Assembly (NCBI GenBank): GCA_030262725.1
Contig: JAJSZS010000006.1
Location: forward strand, 49,205-113,204
Direction: 5' to 3'
Origin: Candidatus Desulfofervidus auxilii
GTDB taxonomy: Bacteria; Desulfobacterota; Desulfofervidia; Desulfofervidales; Desulfofervidaceae
DNA length: 64,000 bases
Positions 34,856 through 44,900 of this stretch are shown here, one piece after another (positions within the stretch are counted from its first letter, which is position 1; each line of letters opens with the position of its first letter). The translations under genes and the position numbers were made by a program. Below the pieces are notes generated by a model. It ran no database searches and was not told where the DNA came from. It saw only the letters and a list, made by a program, of their open reading frames with translations.

Positions 34856-35898
34856 TAGGATAAGACCTCTTTTAACCTTCCTGGCATAAATGTTTCATGT
34901 TCCTTAAGTCCTTTTTCTAAATGAGCATTGATGTTTTTCTTAACAAAAGTAGCAGCCATTTTGATACCATTCTTTATTGCTTTAGCTTCAGAACGACCAT
35001 GTCCAATAATTACTGTTCCATTTATTCCTAATAAAGGTGCCCCTCCATATTCAGAATAATCTAATTTTTTAAAAACCCGTTTAAGTAGCCTTTTTGCTAA
35101 AATAAGTCCTACTTTAGAAACAAAACTTCTTTTGACTTCCTGTCTTACTAAAGTAAGTAAACTTTCCACCACCCCCTCACCTAACTTTAAAGCTACATTA
35201 CCTACAAACCCATCACATACAACCACATCAGCTTTGTGCCAAAGGATATCTTTTCCTTCTATGTTTCCAACAAAATTAAGAGGACTTTTTTCTAAAAAAG
35301 TATATGTTTCCTTTACTAGTTCATTTCCCTTTAATGGTTCTTCTCCAATATTAAGTAATCCCACACGAGGGTTAGAGACATTTAAAATATATTTAGCAAA
35401 GACATGTCCCATTATAGCAAATTGCACAAGATGATAAGCACGACAATCTACTACCCCTCCTACATCTATCATTATAGTGTAACCCTCAGGTGTAGGAATG
35501 ATGCCTGCAAGAGCAGGTCTTTTTACTCCTTTTAAACGGCCAAGTATAAACATAGCTAAAGCTAAAGTAGCACCCGAATTACCAGCACTAAAAACACCAT
35601 GTGCCTCTCCTTTTTTAACTAATTCTAAAGCTATTTTAATAGAAGTATCTTTTTTTTGACGTAAAACTTCAGAAGGAGATTCAGCCATGTCCACTACCTG
35701 AGGTGCATGGCAAACTCGAATAGGGAAATTTTCAGTATTAGCTTCTTTTTTAAGGATAGGTGTAATTTCTTCTCTTTTCCCCACCAAAATTACTTCCATT
35801 CGCATTTCTTGAACAGCTTGAATTGCTCCTTTAACAATCTCTTCAGGTGCATAGTCACCTCCCATAGCATCTACAGCTATGATTATTCGTTCTGCCAT
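34855..35898 (-). CDS. plsX: phosphate acyltransferase PlsX
   Basis: A 347-residue enzyme that makes acyl-phosphate from acyl-ACP for phospholipid synthesis. Signatures: 'IIIAVDAMGGDYAPEEIVKG', 'DMAESPSEVLRQKKDTSIKI', 'GVFSAGNSGATLALAMFILG', 'VVCDGFVGNVALKLGEGVVE' and 'GAPLLGINGTVIIGHGRS'. It stands in the conserved order yceD-rpmF-plsX-fabH, two bases after rpmF. Confidence 0.96.
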   Translation of the reverse strand: MAERIIIAVDAMGGDYAPEEIVKGAIQAVQEMRMEVILVGKREEITPILKKEANTENFPIRVCHAPQVVDMAESPSEVLRQKKDTSIKIALELVKKGEAHGVFSAGNSGATLALAMFILGRLKGVKRPALAGIIPTPEGYTIMIDVGGVVDCRAYHLVQFAIMGHVFAKYILNVSNPRVGLLNIGEEPLKGNELVKETYTFLEKSPLNFVGNIEGKDILWHKADVVVCDGFVGNVALKLGEGVVESLLTLVRQEVKRSFVSKVGLILAKRLLKRVFKKLDYSEYGGAPLLGINGTVIIGHGRSEAKAIKNGIKMAATFVKKNINAHLEKGLKEHETFMPGRLKEVLS

Positions 35899-35900
35899 CT

Positions 35901-36083
35901 TTAAACTTCTTTTATTTCTATAATTTCCTCCCCTTTATACTTACCACAATGAGGGCACACTCGATGAGGCAATTTATATTCATGACAATGAGGACATTCA
36001 ACCAAATTTGGAGGTATTAATTTAAAATGTGTTCTTCTTTTATCTCTTCTAGATTTAGAATGTTTTCTTTTTGGAACAGCCAT
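35901..36083 (-). CDS. rpmF: 50S ribosomal protein L32
   Basis: A 60-residue protein beginning '[20 protein letters not shown]', the standard L32 start, with a zinc ribbon (CPHC and CPHC in the C-terminal half). It lies between yceD and plsX, a very conserved arrangement that couples ribosome and lipid genes. GAGGAAAAT lies before the ATG. Confidence 0.97.
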   Translation of the reverse strand: MAVPKRKHSKSRRDKRRTHFKLIPPNLVECPHCHEYKLPHRVCPHCGKYKGEEIIEIKEV

Positions 36084-36092
36084 TTTCCTCTC

Positions 36093-36617
36093 CTATTTTT
36101 TAATAAAATGTTTTAAGGCTTCATAAAATGGAGTATACTTAACAGGGCGACAATTACATTTTTCTTTATTTAAATTTTTACCACAATATGGACATAATCC
36201 AGCACAATCTGGTTTACACAACGGCTTTATAGGTACATTAAGGAATATCTGTTCACTTACAATCTGATCAATATTTATTTCTTTACCATCAAAAAATTCA
36301 ATTTCCATATCATCTTTTGTTAATCTCAACATTTCTTTTTGTGGTGCCAAGCTATAAGGTACAAGCACAAAATCCATAGTAGTTTTTAAAGGAAAAGAAA
36401 AAGATTCTAAACATCGTGCACAAAATAATCTCAAAGTAGCTTCAATTGTTCCTTTCACATGTACTTTTTCTTGTATTACTTTTAATCTAATTTTTGCCTT
36501 TGAAGGGCCATCCAAATCTACTGAAAGAAATTCTTCTTTTTCTTTCCACCATTTTTCTCTTCTCTCAAACACTACTTCTAACCCTTCTGGAGGAATATCT
36601 TCTACTTTAATTATCAT
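36093..36617 (-). CDS. yceD: YceD/DUF177 family protein
   Basis: A 174-residue protein of the YceD family, linked to 23S rRNA accumulation in plants and bacteria. It shows 'GTIEATLRLFCARCLESFSF' with CxxC and a C-terminal Cys cluster ('CKPDCAGLCPYCGKNLNKEK'), as in zinc-binding members. It is the first gene of the twelve-gene operon, preceded by AAAAGGGAAG and a candidate promoter at 36648-36674. Confidence 0.9.
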   Translation of the reverse strand: MIIKVEDIPPEGLEVVFERREKWWKEKEEFLSVDLDGPSKAKIRLKVIQEKVHVKGTIEATLRLFCARCLESFSFPLKTTMDFVLVPYSLAPQKEMLRLTKDDMEIEFFDGKEINIDQIVSEQIFLNVPIKPLCKPDCAGLCPYCGKNLNKEKCNCRPVKYTPFYEALKHFIKK

Positions 36618-36647
36618 AAAACTTCCCTTTTAAAAAAGCGCATGTTA

Positions 36648-36674
36648 AATATATAGAAAAAAGGGCTTTGTCAA
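36648..36674 (-). promoter_or_regulatory. candidate promoter of the yceD-rpmF-plsX-fab operon
   Basis: On the minus strand a perfect TTGACA (36674-36669) is followed, after 15 bases, by TATATT (36653-36648). The transcript would start about 25 bases before the yceD ATG. The 15-base spacer is shorter than the usual 17, but the same TTGACA-N15-TATA layout occurs at 56103-56129 and 63291-63317. Confidence 0.5.
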
Positions 36675-36683
36675 GTAAAGCCC
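36663..36683. repeat. perfect inverted repeat over the fab-operon -35 element
   Basis: GGGCTTT (36663-36669) and AAAGCCC (36677-36683) are perfect seven-base arms around a seven-base centre. The TTGACA -35 on the minus strand runs from inside one arm through the centre, so the repeat is placed like a repressor operator. Read on the minus strand it is also followed by six T residues and could pass for a terminator, but no minus-strand gene ends upstream of it. Confidence 0.5.
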
Positions 36684-36718
36684 AAAGTGAGCATATCATA
36701 TTTAATGAGAAAGTTAAA

Positions 36719-37759
36719 GTGCCAGTTTATCCTAAAGAAAGATTTTCATTTCTTTTAAGCAAAATTCCAAAAGGAATAAAAGAAAAAATTTTTTATTTTT
36801 ATGGTGATTCTTTCCTTTGTGAGGCAGCAGCTAAGGAAGTAATTGCTCGTCTTAAAAAAGAGAAAACCATTACTTATGAATGTCTACATGAAGAAGATAT
36901 AGATGAGACTATTCTTATTGAAAAATTGTTTAATATATCTTTGTTTAGCAGTGAAAAGGTAATATGGCTTAAAGATTTTTTTTCTTTTTCTTATTTAAAT
37001 ACAGAAATTCTTAAAAAAACATCTTGTTATATAATAATTACTTCAAAAGAAGATGTATCTCCTGATTTTTTAAAAAAGCTAGCTATAGTAGTAGATTTTA
37101 CCGTAAAAGCTTCAAAAGATGAGCAAGAAATATGGCAAAAACAAGTAATGTTTAGTATTCTTGAAAAGGCAAATAAAAAAATTACTTCTGATGCTCAAAA
37201 ATTACTTTTAAATCGAATAGGTTTTAATCTTTTTGCTTTAAAGAACTATCTTGAAATATTAATAAATTATGTAGGAGAAAAAGAGTTTATAGATGAAACA
37301 GATGTAAAGCTTCTTGTAACGCCTATAAAGGAAGAGGCAGCTTTTGAAATTGGCGAAAAACTTGTTCAGGGAGATATTGAAACAGCGCTTAATTTTTTTA
37401 AAAATCTTCTTGAACAAGGTTTTCATCCTTTAGCTATTTTAGCTATGTTGACAAAAGAATTGAAATCTCTTATTGAAGCAAAAATTCTTCAAAAAGAAGA
37501 AAAAATAAAATTTTCACCTTCCTTTACTTATCAAGATTTTCTTAAAATTACTTATCCAGAAATTAAACAAATTTTAATAAACTTTCATCCTTATGCACTT
37601 TATCATCTTCTAAAACGTGCCTCTCGATATACATTTAAAGAGCTTTGTAGTATTCAAAAAATGTTATTAAAAACCGAAACAATTTTTAAAAATAATCTAA
37701 AAGCTGCTCCTTATCATTTAGAACAGCTTATAATCTTTTGGTGTAGAATAGCTAAATAA
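36719..37759 (+). CDS. holA: DNA polymerase III subunit delta
   Basis: A protein of about 346 residues. The opening 'PVYPKERFSFLL', 'IFYFYGDSFLCEAAAKEVIA', the strand 'EKVIWLKDFF' and the later 'EKANKKITSDAQKLLLNRIG', 'LKNYLEILINYVG' and 'EGFHPLAILAMLTKELKSL'-like blocks follow HolA, the clamp-loader subunit that opens the beta clamp. I chose GTG at 36719, which gives the typical M-P-x-Y start and has GAGAAAG upstream; the frame stays open to a TTG at 36668, which lies in the inverted repeat. Sequence divergence from model HolA is high. Confidence 0.8.
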   Translation: MPVYPKERFSFLLSKIPKGIKEKIFYFYGDSFLCEAAAKEVIARLKKEKTITYECLHEEDIDETILIEKLFNISLFSSEKVIWLKDFFSFSYLNTEILKKTSCYIIITSKEDVSPDFLKKLAIVVDFTVKASKDEQEIWQKQVMFSILEKANKKITSDAQKLLLNRIGFNLFALKNYLEILINYVGEKEFIDETDVKLLVTPIKEEAAFEIGEKLVQGDIETALNFFKNLLEQGFHPLAILAMLTKELKSLIEAKILQKEEKIKFSPSFTYQDFLKITYPEIKQILINFHPYALYHLLKRASRYTFKELCSIQKMLLKTETIFKNNLKAAPYHLEQLIIFWCRIAK

Positions 37760-37768
37760 TAACATTTA

Positions 37769-37797
37769 TTGAGCTTATTTGAAAGCTATGATATATA
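37769..37797 (+). promoter_or_regulatory. candidate promoter of yggT-ispD-ispF
   Basis: TTGAGC (37769-37774) and TATATA (37792-37797) are 17 bases apart; TATAAC at 37794-37799 is an alternative -10. The yggT ATG follows about 23 bases later with AAAGGAGG in between. Confidence 0.35.
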
Positions 37798-37819
37798 ACT
37801 TGTTCAAAAGGAGGAAAAT

Positions 37820-38119
37820 ATGTTTATATTAGCTAATTTTTTAAAGGCACTTGCTTCTGTTTTGGATGTAGTCTTAACGTTTTATATGTGGATCATAATT
37901 ATTCGTGCCTTAATTTCCTGGGTGAACCCAGATCCATACAATCCTATTGTACGTTTTCTTTATGCAGTAACAGAACCAGTACTTTCTCAAATTCGTCGTT
38001 ATTTACCTGTGGTTTTTGGTGGTTTTGATCTTTCCCCATTAATAGCAATTTTAGGTGTGCTTTTTTTACAAAAATTTCTTGTAAGTACTCTTTATCAATT
38101 AGCCTTGAGATTGGTTTAA
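37820..38119 (+). CDS. yggT: YggT family membrane protein
   Basis: A 99-residue integral membrane protein with two hydrophobic stretches (about 5-30 and 70-95). The linking 'IIIRALISWVNPDPYNPIVR' followed by 'FLYAVTEPVLSQIRRYLP' is the signature of the YggT/YlmG family, implicated in chloroplast and bacterial membrane organisation and division. AAAGGAGG precedes the ATG. It is followed within five bases by ispD. Confidence 0.92.
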   Translation: MFILANFLKALASVLDVVLTFYMWIIIIRALISWVNPDPYNPIVRFLYAVTEPVLSQIRRYLPVVFGGFDLSPLIAILGVLFLQKFLVSTLYQLALRLV

Positions 38120-38124
38120 TTTGG

Positions 38125-38787
38125 ATGGTTATAGCTATTGTTGTGGCTGCAGGAGAAGGAAAACGTATGAAGGAAGATGTCCCAAAGCAATTTTTGTTAT
38201 TAGGTGGAAGACCTATTTTATGGTATAGTTTGTCTGCTTTTGAAAAAAATCCTGTTATTAATGAGACTATTTTAGTAATAAATCCATTATGGGAAAAAAA
38301 AGGTCAAGAGATTGCAAAGGAATTTTCTAAAATAAAATATATTGTACCTGGTGGGAAGTTTAGGCAAGAATCAGTATGGGCTGGGCTTAAAATGATAAAA
38401 AATGCAGAAATTGTATTAGTCCATGATGGTGTAAGACCTTTTATCTCTCAAAAATTAATAGAAGCAGTAATAAAAGGCGCTTATAAATATGGAGCAGTAG
38501 TACCGGCTTTACCAGTAAAAGAGACTGTTAAATGGGTAGAAGGAGATATAGTAAAAAAAACATTACCTAGAGATTATATTTGGCTTATACAAACTCCACA
38601 AGGCTTTAAGTTTGATATATTAAAAACTGCTTATTTAAGATTTCGAAAAGAAATATTTACTGATGATGCAAGTCTTGTAGAAAAACTTGGTATAAATGTA
38701 CATGTAATTTTAGGAGAGCAAACAAATATAAAGATAACAATACCTCAAGACTTAAAATGGGCAGAAATATTGCTGAATTTTCTATAG
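38125..38787 (+). CDS. ispD: 2-C-methyl-D-erythritol 4-phosphate cytidylyltransferase
   Basis: A 220-residue CDP-ME synthase of the non-mevalonate isoprenoid pathway. It has 'VVAAGEGKRMKEDVPKQFLL', 'VLVHDGVRPFISQKLI', 'PVKETVKWVEGDIVKKTLPR' and 'DDASLVEKLGINVHVILGEQ'. It overlaps ispF by 31 bases, the common ispDF pairing. Confidence 0.95.
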   Translation: MVIAIVVAAGEGKRMKEDVPKQFLLLGGRPILWYSLSAFEKNPVINETILVINPLWEKKGQEIAKEFSKIKYIVPGGKFRQESVWAGLKMIKNAEIVLVHDGVRPFISQKLIEAVIKGAYKYGAVVPALPVKETVKWVEGDIVKKTLPRDYIWLIQTPQGFKFDILKTAYLRFRKEIFTDDASLVEKLGINVHVILGEQTNIKITIPQDLKWAEILLNFL

Positions 38788-39251
38788 GATTTGGTTTTGA
38801 TGTTCATCGCTTAGTTGAAGGAAGACCTCTTATTCTTGGCGGAATAAAAATTCCCTTTCAAAAAGGATTGTTAGGACATTCAGATGGAGATGTTTTAATT
38901 CATGCTATTATTGATGCTATTTTAGGAGCGATGGGAAAGGGAGATATTGGACAATACTTTCCAGACACAGATCCTAGTTTAAAAGGAATTTCTAGTTTAA
39001 AAATGCTTTTATCTATTAAAGAAAAAATGGATAAATCCAATGTTATCTTAATTCATTTAGATGCAACTATTGTAGCACAAGAGCCAAAAATTTCTCCTTT
39101 TTTTTCACAAATGAAAGAGAAAATTGCAAATGCTTTAGATGTAAAAAAAGACATAATAAATCTCAAGGCAAAAACCACAGAAAGACTGGGCTATATTGGA
39201 GAAGGAAAAGGAATGGCTGCATATGCAGTAGTTATAGTAAAAAAATTATAA
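38757..39251 (+). CDS. ispF: 2-C-methyl-D-erythritol 2,4-cyclodiphosphate synthase
   Basis: A 164-residue zinc enzyme. The signature 'GFGFDVHRL', 'LLGHSDGDVLIHAIIDAILG', 'FPDTDPSLKG' and 'TTERLGYIGEGKGMAAYA' are complete. The ATG at 38757 adds ten residues before the usual start and overlaps ispD. No good Shine-Dalgarno is seen, so the start is uncertain, but the alternatives are only rare ATT or ATA codons. Confidence 0.93.
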   Translation: MGRNIAEFSIGFGFDVHRLVEGRPLILGGIKIPFQKGLLGHSDGDVLIHAIIDAILGAMGKGDIGQYFPDTDPSLKGISSLKMLLSIKEKMDKSNVILIHLDATIVAQEPKISPFFSQMKEKIANALDVKKDIINLKAKTTERLGYIGEGKGMAAYAVVIVKKL

Positions 39252-40400
39252 TTTTGTTTTAGGTTTTATTGTATCCCATTCTCCACATTTAGGACAATGC
39301 CAATAAAGTTTAATTGATTCATAACCACAATGTGAACATTGATATATCTGTTTTGGTAAAGTTTCTGGGATTTTTTTAAGCAATTCAATGGCTTCTTGTG
39401 TTTTCCCTTCTTCTAAAAGAATTTGAGCCATAAATTGGCTCGCACTTGGTTGTGAAGGTTCTTCTTCTAATACCTCATTAAAATAAAATTTAGCTTTTTC
39501 TAAATCTTTTTTTATGAGACAAAATTTTCCTATAAAAATAGAAGAAAATATATCACGTTCCTTTTTTTCTTCTATTATTTTAATAAATTTATTAAACGCT
39601 TTTTCATCCTTTATTTCAGAAAAATGTTTTTCTAAACGAGAATATACTAAAAAACTATATTCTGGTGTAAGTTCTATAACATTTTCCCAAATATCGAATG
39701 CCTTTTTAAAATTTTTTTCTTCAAAATAAAGATCACCCAAATGAAGATATGCATCAGTGCATTTTTTATTAGTTTTTATAGCTTTTTTGTAAAAGGATTC
39801 TGCCTCTTTCTTATTTCCTTCTTTCTGATGTTTTTTCCCAATTTCTACCAAAAAATGAGCAAGCATGAGACTATAATCTTCTTTTGTAAATTTACTTAAT
39901 CGTTCAATAATTTCATAAGCTGCTTGCCAATCTTTAAGACTTTGATAAAGATTGGCTAATTCTAAATAGGCTTCTTTTTTAGCAGGATCTTTGCGAATAA
40001 CTTCCTTAAAAGTATTAATTGCTCGATCAAAAAGACCTGCTTTTTTATAATCTAATGCTAAGTCATAAAGGGCCTGAAGACGGATTTCTGGTTCAAGATG
40101 AGGTCTAGTAATAATACTTTGGTGAATACGAATGGCTCTTTCAATTTCTCCTTTATCTCTAAAAAGGCTTGCAAGAGCAAAATATGTTTCTACTGTATCA
40201 GTGTCTAAACTAACAGCTTTCATAAAAGCTTCAATTGCTCTATCAGGTTCATTTGAAAGAAGATAGCGAAAACCAGTTAAAAAGGCAACTTTACTTTCTT
40301 TTGCTTCTTGAAAGGGATGTGAAGAAAAACGTCGGCCAATAAAAAGACCAACACCAAGACCTATAATAAAAGAAAAAATACCACCATAAATCCATTCCAT
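39246..40400 (-). CDS. lapB: LapB/YciM-like TPR protein with rubredoxin-type C-terminus
   Basis: A 384-residue inner-membrane-anchored protein. One TM helix at about 4-22 ('YGGIFSFIIGLGVGLFIG') is followed by multiple TPRs ('DRAIEAFMKAVSLDTDTVET', 'DRAINTFKEVIRKDPAKKEA') and a C-terminal metal-binding 'CSHCGYESIKLYWHCPKCGE'. This is the architecture of LapB, which helps FtsH-mediated control of LpxC and LPS assembly in E. coli. The adjacent lapA-like gene, one base upstream, supports the call. It indicates an outer membrane with LPS-type lipid. Confidence 0.88.
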   Translation of the reverse strand: MEWIYGGIFSFIIGLGVGLFIGRRFSSHPFQEAKESKVAFLTGFRYLLSNEPDRAIEAFMKAVSLDTDTVETYFALASLFRDKGEIERAIRIHQSIITRPHLEPEIRLQALYDLALDYKKAGLFDRAINTFKEVIRKDPAKKEAYLELANLYQSLKDWQAAYEIIERLSKFTKEDYSLMLAHFLVEIGKKHQKEGNKKEAESFYKKAIKTNKKCTDAYLHLGDLYFEEKNFKKAFDIWENVIELTPEYSFLVYSRLEKHFSEIKDEKAFNKFIKIIEEKKERDIFSSIFIGKFCLIKKDLEKAKFYFNEVLEEEPSQPSASQFMAQILLEEGKTQEAIELLKKIPETLPKQIYQCSHCGYESIKLYWHCPKCGEWDTIKPKTKL

Positions 40401-40401
40401 A

Positions 40402-40716
40402 TTAAATGCCTTGAGGCTTTTCTTCTGTTAAAGGAAGATTACGAAGGGAGTCAAGTTCCTCTTTTAGCTTTCTTATTTCTTCATTTTTCTTCTTTAATTC
40501 ATTTCTCTTTTTAAACCAAGCTTTAAAAGTATAGGCAAGACCAAAGAGCATTCCAAAGAAGAAAGAAAAAAATAATAAAAGATAAAGTTTTAAAGAAAAA
40601 TTATAGGTCAAAAATTTTAAATTAGCCATTTGATCAAAAAAATTTAGGTTCTCAATAATGAAAATACCAATCACTCCCAATACTGCTACCCAAAAAATTG
40701 CTTTAATCCATTGCAT
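40402..40716 (-). CDS. lapA: LapA-domain membrane protein
   Basis: A 104-residue protein with two TM segments (about 5-24 and 45-67) and a charged coiled-coil tail ('RNELKKKNEEIRKLKEELDS'). 'LYLLLFFSFFFGMLFGLAYT' corresponds to the LapA (YciS) domain. LapA and LapB work together in LPS assembly. The first base of its ATG overlaps the last base of the HIT gene stop. Confidence 0.82.
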   Translation of the reverse strand: MQWIKAIFWVAVLGVIGIFIIENLNFFDQMANLKFLTYNFSLKLYLLLFFSFFFGMLFGLAYTFKAWFKKRNELKKKNEEIRKLKEELDSLRNLPLTEEKPQGI

Positions 40717-41210
40717 TATTCTTCCTCCCTTAATTTATCAAAATAAGGCTTAAGTCGTTTATATGTTTCCTTAAGACTTTCAGGAATAACCCTTGTTTCT
40801 CCTAATGTTGTCATAAAACTTGTATCCCCATTCCAACGAGGTACAATATGAAAATGTAAGTGAGCAGCTACTCCAGCTCCAGCTACTTTGCCTATATTTA
40901 ATCCTACATTAAATCCATCTGGCTGCATTTCTTTACGAAGAAAATCAACAGAGGCTCGAATCTTAATCATTAAATCAGCTAATTCTTCAATAGTTAAATC
41001 ATCTAATTCAGGTACATGTCTTATTGGGGCTACAAGAAGATGACCATTATTATAAGGATATTTATTCATTATTACTGTTGTTAGTTTTCCTCTATATAAA
41101 ATTAAATTTTCCTCATCAGTTCCTTCTCGATTATGAATACAAAAAATACAATTTTTTTCTTTCTTCCCAAGAATATATTTTATGCGCCAAGGTGCCCATA
41201 AAATATTCAT
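40716..41210 (-). CDS. HIT family hydrolase (AP4A-phosphorylase-like)
   Basis: A 164-residue histidine-triad protein. The catalytic triad is in 'VAAHLHFHIVPRW' (HxHxH), the N-terminus has 'ILWAPWRIKYILG', and a CxxC pair ('CIFC') offers a zinc site together with a downstream His. 'YPYNNGHLLVAPIRHVPELD' is typical. These enzymes cleave dinucleoside polyphosphates or nucleoside phosphoramidates; the substrate is not determined. It lies between the UPF0280 gene and lapA. Confidence 0.92.
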   Translation of the reverse strand: MNILWAPWRIKYILGKKEKNCIFCIHNREGTDEENLILYRGKLTTVIMNKYPYNNGHLLVAPIRHVPELDDLTIEELADLMIKIRASVDFLRKEMQPDGFNVGLNIGKVAGAGVAAHLHFHIVPRWNGDTSFMTTLGETRVIPESLKETYKRLKPYFDKLREEE

Positions 41211-41219
41211 TTTTATACC

Positions 41220-41936
41220 TCAAATAGTTATTAAATCAATATCTCCCCAAATAGCTAAATGTTTGTCTAAAATAATGATTAAACCTTTTACACCTTCAAT
41301 ATTTTTTGCCCATTGTGCTGCTTTAGTAATATCTTGTTTTTTCCTTATAAGATTACCTATAGCAGTAGCAGCTGCATCTGCTAAAGCAGCATCTTCAGCG
41401 ATAACAGTTACTGCATCTGCTTGTCCACTACTGAAAGAATGGCCAATTTTGCCAGAGGAAGTACATACTGCTATAGCTTTTTCTGTAGGCTTTAATTTTA
41501 AAGCTATTTTTCCACTTAAAAGTGAAGAACCCGCAAATATACCTATTTGGACAGGCGTTCTTATTTTAAGATAAATATCACCACCATTTTCTACAATTAC
41601 CTCTTTGGAATACTTTAACAATTCTTCTCCTACTGCTTGAGCAATAGCACCTGCTACCGCTGCCATTGGCCCTACTCCTGCTTTTTTTGCAGCTAAAAGC
41701 ATCTGGCGCACTATTTTAGGTGCAAATGGGTCAAAAGGCAAGGGCAAGAAGGCATCTTTAAATTCAGGATGAAATTTAATATATTTTTCTAATTGTGCTC
41801 TATACTTAAAAACAGCTTCTTTAGCTTCTTTATCAAGAACTTTCTGTGCTTTAATCCATAAATCAGTTTCTTTTACTACAACAGAAAAACTAGTTAAATG
41901 CTTATTATGGCACCATTGGCGATAGAAACGATTCAT
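41220..41936 (-). CDS. UPF0280 family protein (ApbE-like fold)
   Basis: A 238-residue protein of the UPF0280 family: 'FRYRQW'-like start (here FYRQWC), 'KKAGVGPMAAVAGAIAQAVG', 'VIVENGGDIYLKI', 'IGIFAGSSLLSGKIALKL' and 'AVCTSSGKIGHSFSSGQADA'. The pattern resembles FAD:protein FMN transferase (ApbE) in its core, and the family is common in methanogens and anaerobic bacteria. A flavin transfer role is possible but unproven. It overlaps dnaE by four bases. Confidence 0.85.
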   Translation of the reverse strand: MNRFYRQWCHNKHLTSFSVVVKETDLWIKAQKVLDKEAKEAVFKYRAQLEKYIKFHPEFKDAFLPLPFDPFAPKIVRQMLLAAKKAGVGPMAAVAGAIAQAVGEELLKYSKEVIVENGGDIYLKIRTPVQIGIFAGSSLLSGKIALKLKPTEKAIAVCTSSGKIGHSFSSGQADAVTVIAEDAALADAAATAIGNLIRKKQDITKAAQWAKNIEGVKGLIIILDKHLAIWGDIDLITI

Positions 41937-44900
41937 TCTATTATTACTGCTTCATATCCTAATAATTGATTTATCTTTTTTATAAAATCTTCAGTCAATG
42001 TCACTTTTAAATGAGGAGGTAAAGCAACAAGGATATTGCTTGGTAAAATTTTAAAATATACAGGTAAATTGCCTTTATATTGCTGAAGTATTTGTTTAAG
42101 ATACAATAATTGTTTTTTTTCAATATTCCCTTCACGAAGAATAATTTTTATTTCTTTTTGTTGCTCCTTTGAAAAATGTTCTTTTTTGATCAATTTTTCT
42201 TTTTCTTCTTCTAAAAAACAAATTTTTTCAGCAATTATTTTACTTGAATTTTCATCTTTGCTTACATGTCCTGTAATAAAAATAGGCTGATCACTATTGA
42301 GATAATTTTCTGCTTCTTGATAAACAGAACTAAAAATCACTACCTCTACTTTTCCTCTTGTATCTTCTAAAGTAGCAAATGCCATACGCTCTCCTTTTCT
42401 AGAGCTAATTTCTTTTATCTCTGTAATTATACCACCAAGTTTAACTGGTGTTTTATCTGGCAATTCAGAAATTTTTTCTGTGTTTGTATTACTTAAATTT
42501 TTAAGCACTTCTTCATAACCCTTTAAAGGATGTCCAGTAAGATAAAATCCAAGAGCTTCTTTCTCATAAGTAAGTCGTATATCATCTGACCATTCTTCCA
42601 TTGGAGGTAATTCTATTTCTGATGTTTCTTTCACCGTATCAAATAAACTTAGCTGATTTAGATTTGTTCGACGTAATTTGCGTTGAGCTTTATCTATTGT
42701 TTCTGATAAAACAAACATAAGTTGTGAACGTTTTACACCAAGACTATCAAAAGCACCAGCTTTAATTAGGCTTTCAATTACCCTTTTATTTACCTTTTGT
42801 AAATCTACTCGCTGGCAAAAATCCATTAAAGATTTAAATAAACCTTTTTTTCTTGCTTTAAGAATCTCTGGTACAGCAGCTGTTCCTACATTCTTAATTG
42901 CTGCTAATCCAAATCTAATTTTTCCATCCTCTACTACAAAATCCATTTCACTGCGATTTATATCTGGGGGTAAAATTTCTATTCCTTTATCACGACATTC
43001 ATTGACATATTTTACTACCTCATCCATAGAATTCATTTCACAGGTAAGCAATGCTGCCATAAATTCTGTGGGATAATGTGTTTTTAGATATGCTGTACGG
43101 TAAGCAATTAGAGCATAAGCTGTGCTATGAGACTTATTAAAACCATAACCAGCAAATTTTTCCATCAAATTAAAAATATGTTCTGCTTTCTTCCTAGGAA
43201 TTCCTTTTTTAACAGCACCCTCAATAAAACGAATGCGCTCCTGTGCCATTAATTCTGGCATCTTTTTTCCCATAGCCTTACGCAGATTGTCAGCCTGTCC
43301 TAAAGTATAACCAGCTAAAGCTACAGCAATTTCCATTACTTGCTCTTGGTAAAGAATAACTCCATAAGTTTGTTTTAAAATAGGTTCTAATTCAGGCAAT
43401 TCATATTTTATAGGAATTTTGCCATGCTTACGATTAATGAATTCATCTACCATTCCACTTTCTAATGGACCAGGGCGATAAAGAGCAATTAAAGCAATTA
43501 AATCCTCAAAACAATTTGGTTTTAATCTTTTTAAAAGTTCTTTCATTCCAGAACTTTCAAGTTGAAAAACACCTGTTGTATCTCCTCGGCTTAAAAGTTG
43601 ATATGTTGCTTTATCATCTAAGGGAATTTGAGAAATATCTGGACGTATTCCTTTGTGTTTTTCTATAAGAGAAAGTGTTTTATCAATAACTGTAAGGGTT
43701 TTTAGCCCTAAAAAATCAAATTTGATTAAACCTATGCGCTCAACACCCTTCATATCAAATTGAGTGACTACTTCACCTTTATTTCCTCGATAAAGAGGAA
43801 GATAATGCACAAGGGGCTTTTCGTCTGAAATAACAATACCAGCAGCATGTGTAGAGGCATGGCGAGGTAGTCCTTCAAGAGCTTGAGCAATTGTTAAAAG
43901 TTTTTTTACACGTTCATCTTGTTCAGCTAATTTTTGTAATCTAGGTTCAGCTGCAATGGCATCAGCTAAGCTGATATTCAAAGCCGGTGGAATAAGTTTG
44001 GCAATTTTATCTACTTCTTGATAAGACATATCTAAAGCACGTCCTACATCTCTTACCACTGCTCTGGCTTGCATCTTACCAAAAGTGATAATTTGAGCTA
44101 CATGTTCTTTCCCTCCATATTTTTTAAAAATATACTTTAAAACTTCCTCTCTACGTTCCATACAAATATCTGTATCTATATCTGGTAAGCTTTTTCTTTC
44201 TGGATTTAAAAATCTTTCAAATAATAGTCCATAAGGCAATGGATCTATTTCTGTAATATTCAAAGCATAAGCTACAAGGCTTCCAGCAGCAGATCCCCTA
44301 CCTGGTCCTACTGGAATTCCTCTTTTTTTTGCATAATTAATGATATCAGCAACAATGAGAAAATAACCAGCAAAACCCATTTGTGTAATAACATCTAATT
44401 CATATTTAAGACGCTCTCTATATGTTTTTTTATCTTCTTCTTTAATCCCTCTTTTTTCTAATTTTTTTTCTAATCCTTCTTCTGCCTTTTTCCAAAGATA
44501 ACTTTCTAAAGTTTCACCTTTTGGGACTGGGAAGACAGGAAAATGAGGTATATCTAATTCAAATCTAAGATTACAACGTTCAGCAATAACTAAGGTATTT
44601 TTGATAGCTTCTGGTACTTCAGCAAAAATATTCACCATTTCTTCTGGAGACTTAAAATAAAATTGATCATTGCTGAAGCGCAATCTATTTTTTTCATTTA
44701 CACTTTTACCTGTTTGAATACAAAGTAAGATGTCATGAGCATAAGCATCTTCTTTATTTAAATAATGACAATCATTTGTAGCTACTAAAGGTATTTCTAA
44801 TTCATGGCTTAAGCGTATTAAACCTTTATTGACAATTTCCTGTTCAGGTAATCCATTTGCTTGTAACTCTAAATAAAAATTTTCTTTTCCAAAAATCTCT

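Noticed and set aside
36655..36683. Rho-independent terminator on the minus strand (hairpin plus six T)
   Set aside because: No minus-strand gene ends upstream (holA is on plus), and the TTGACA within fits a promoter and operator better.
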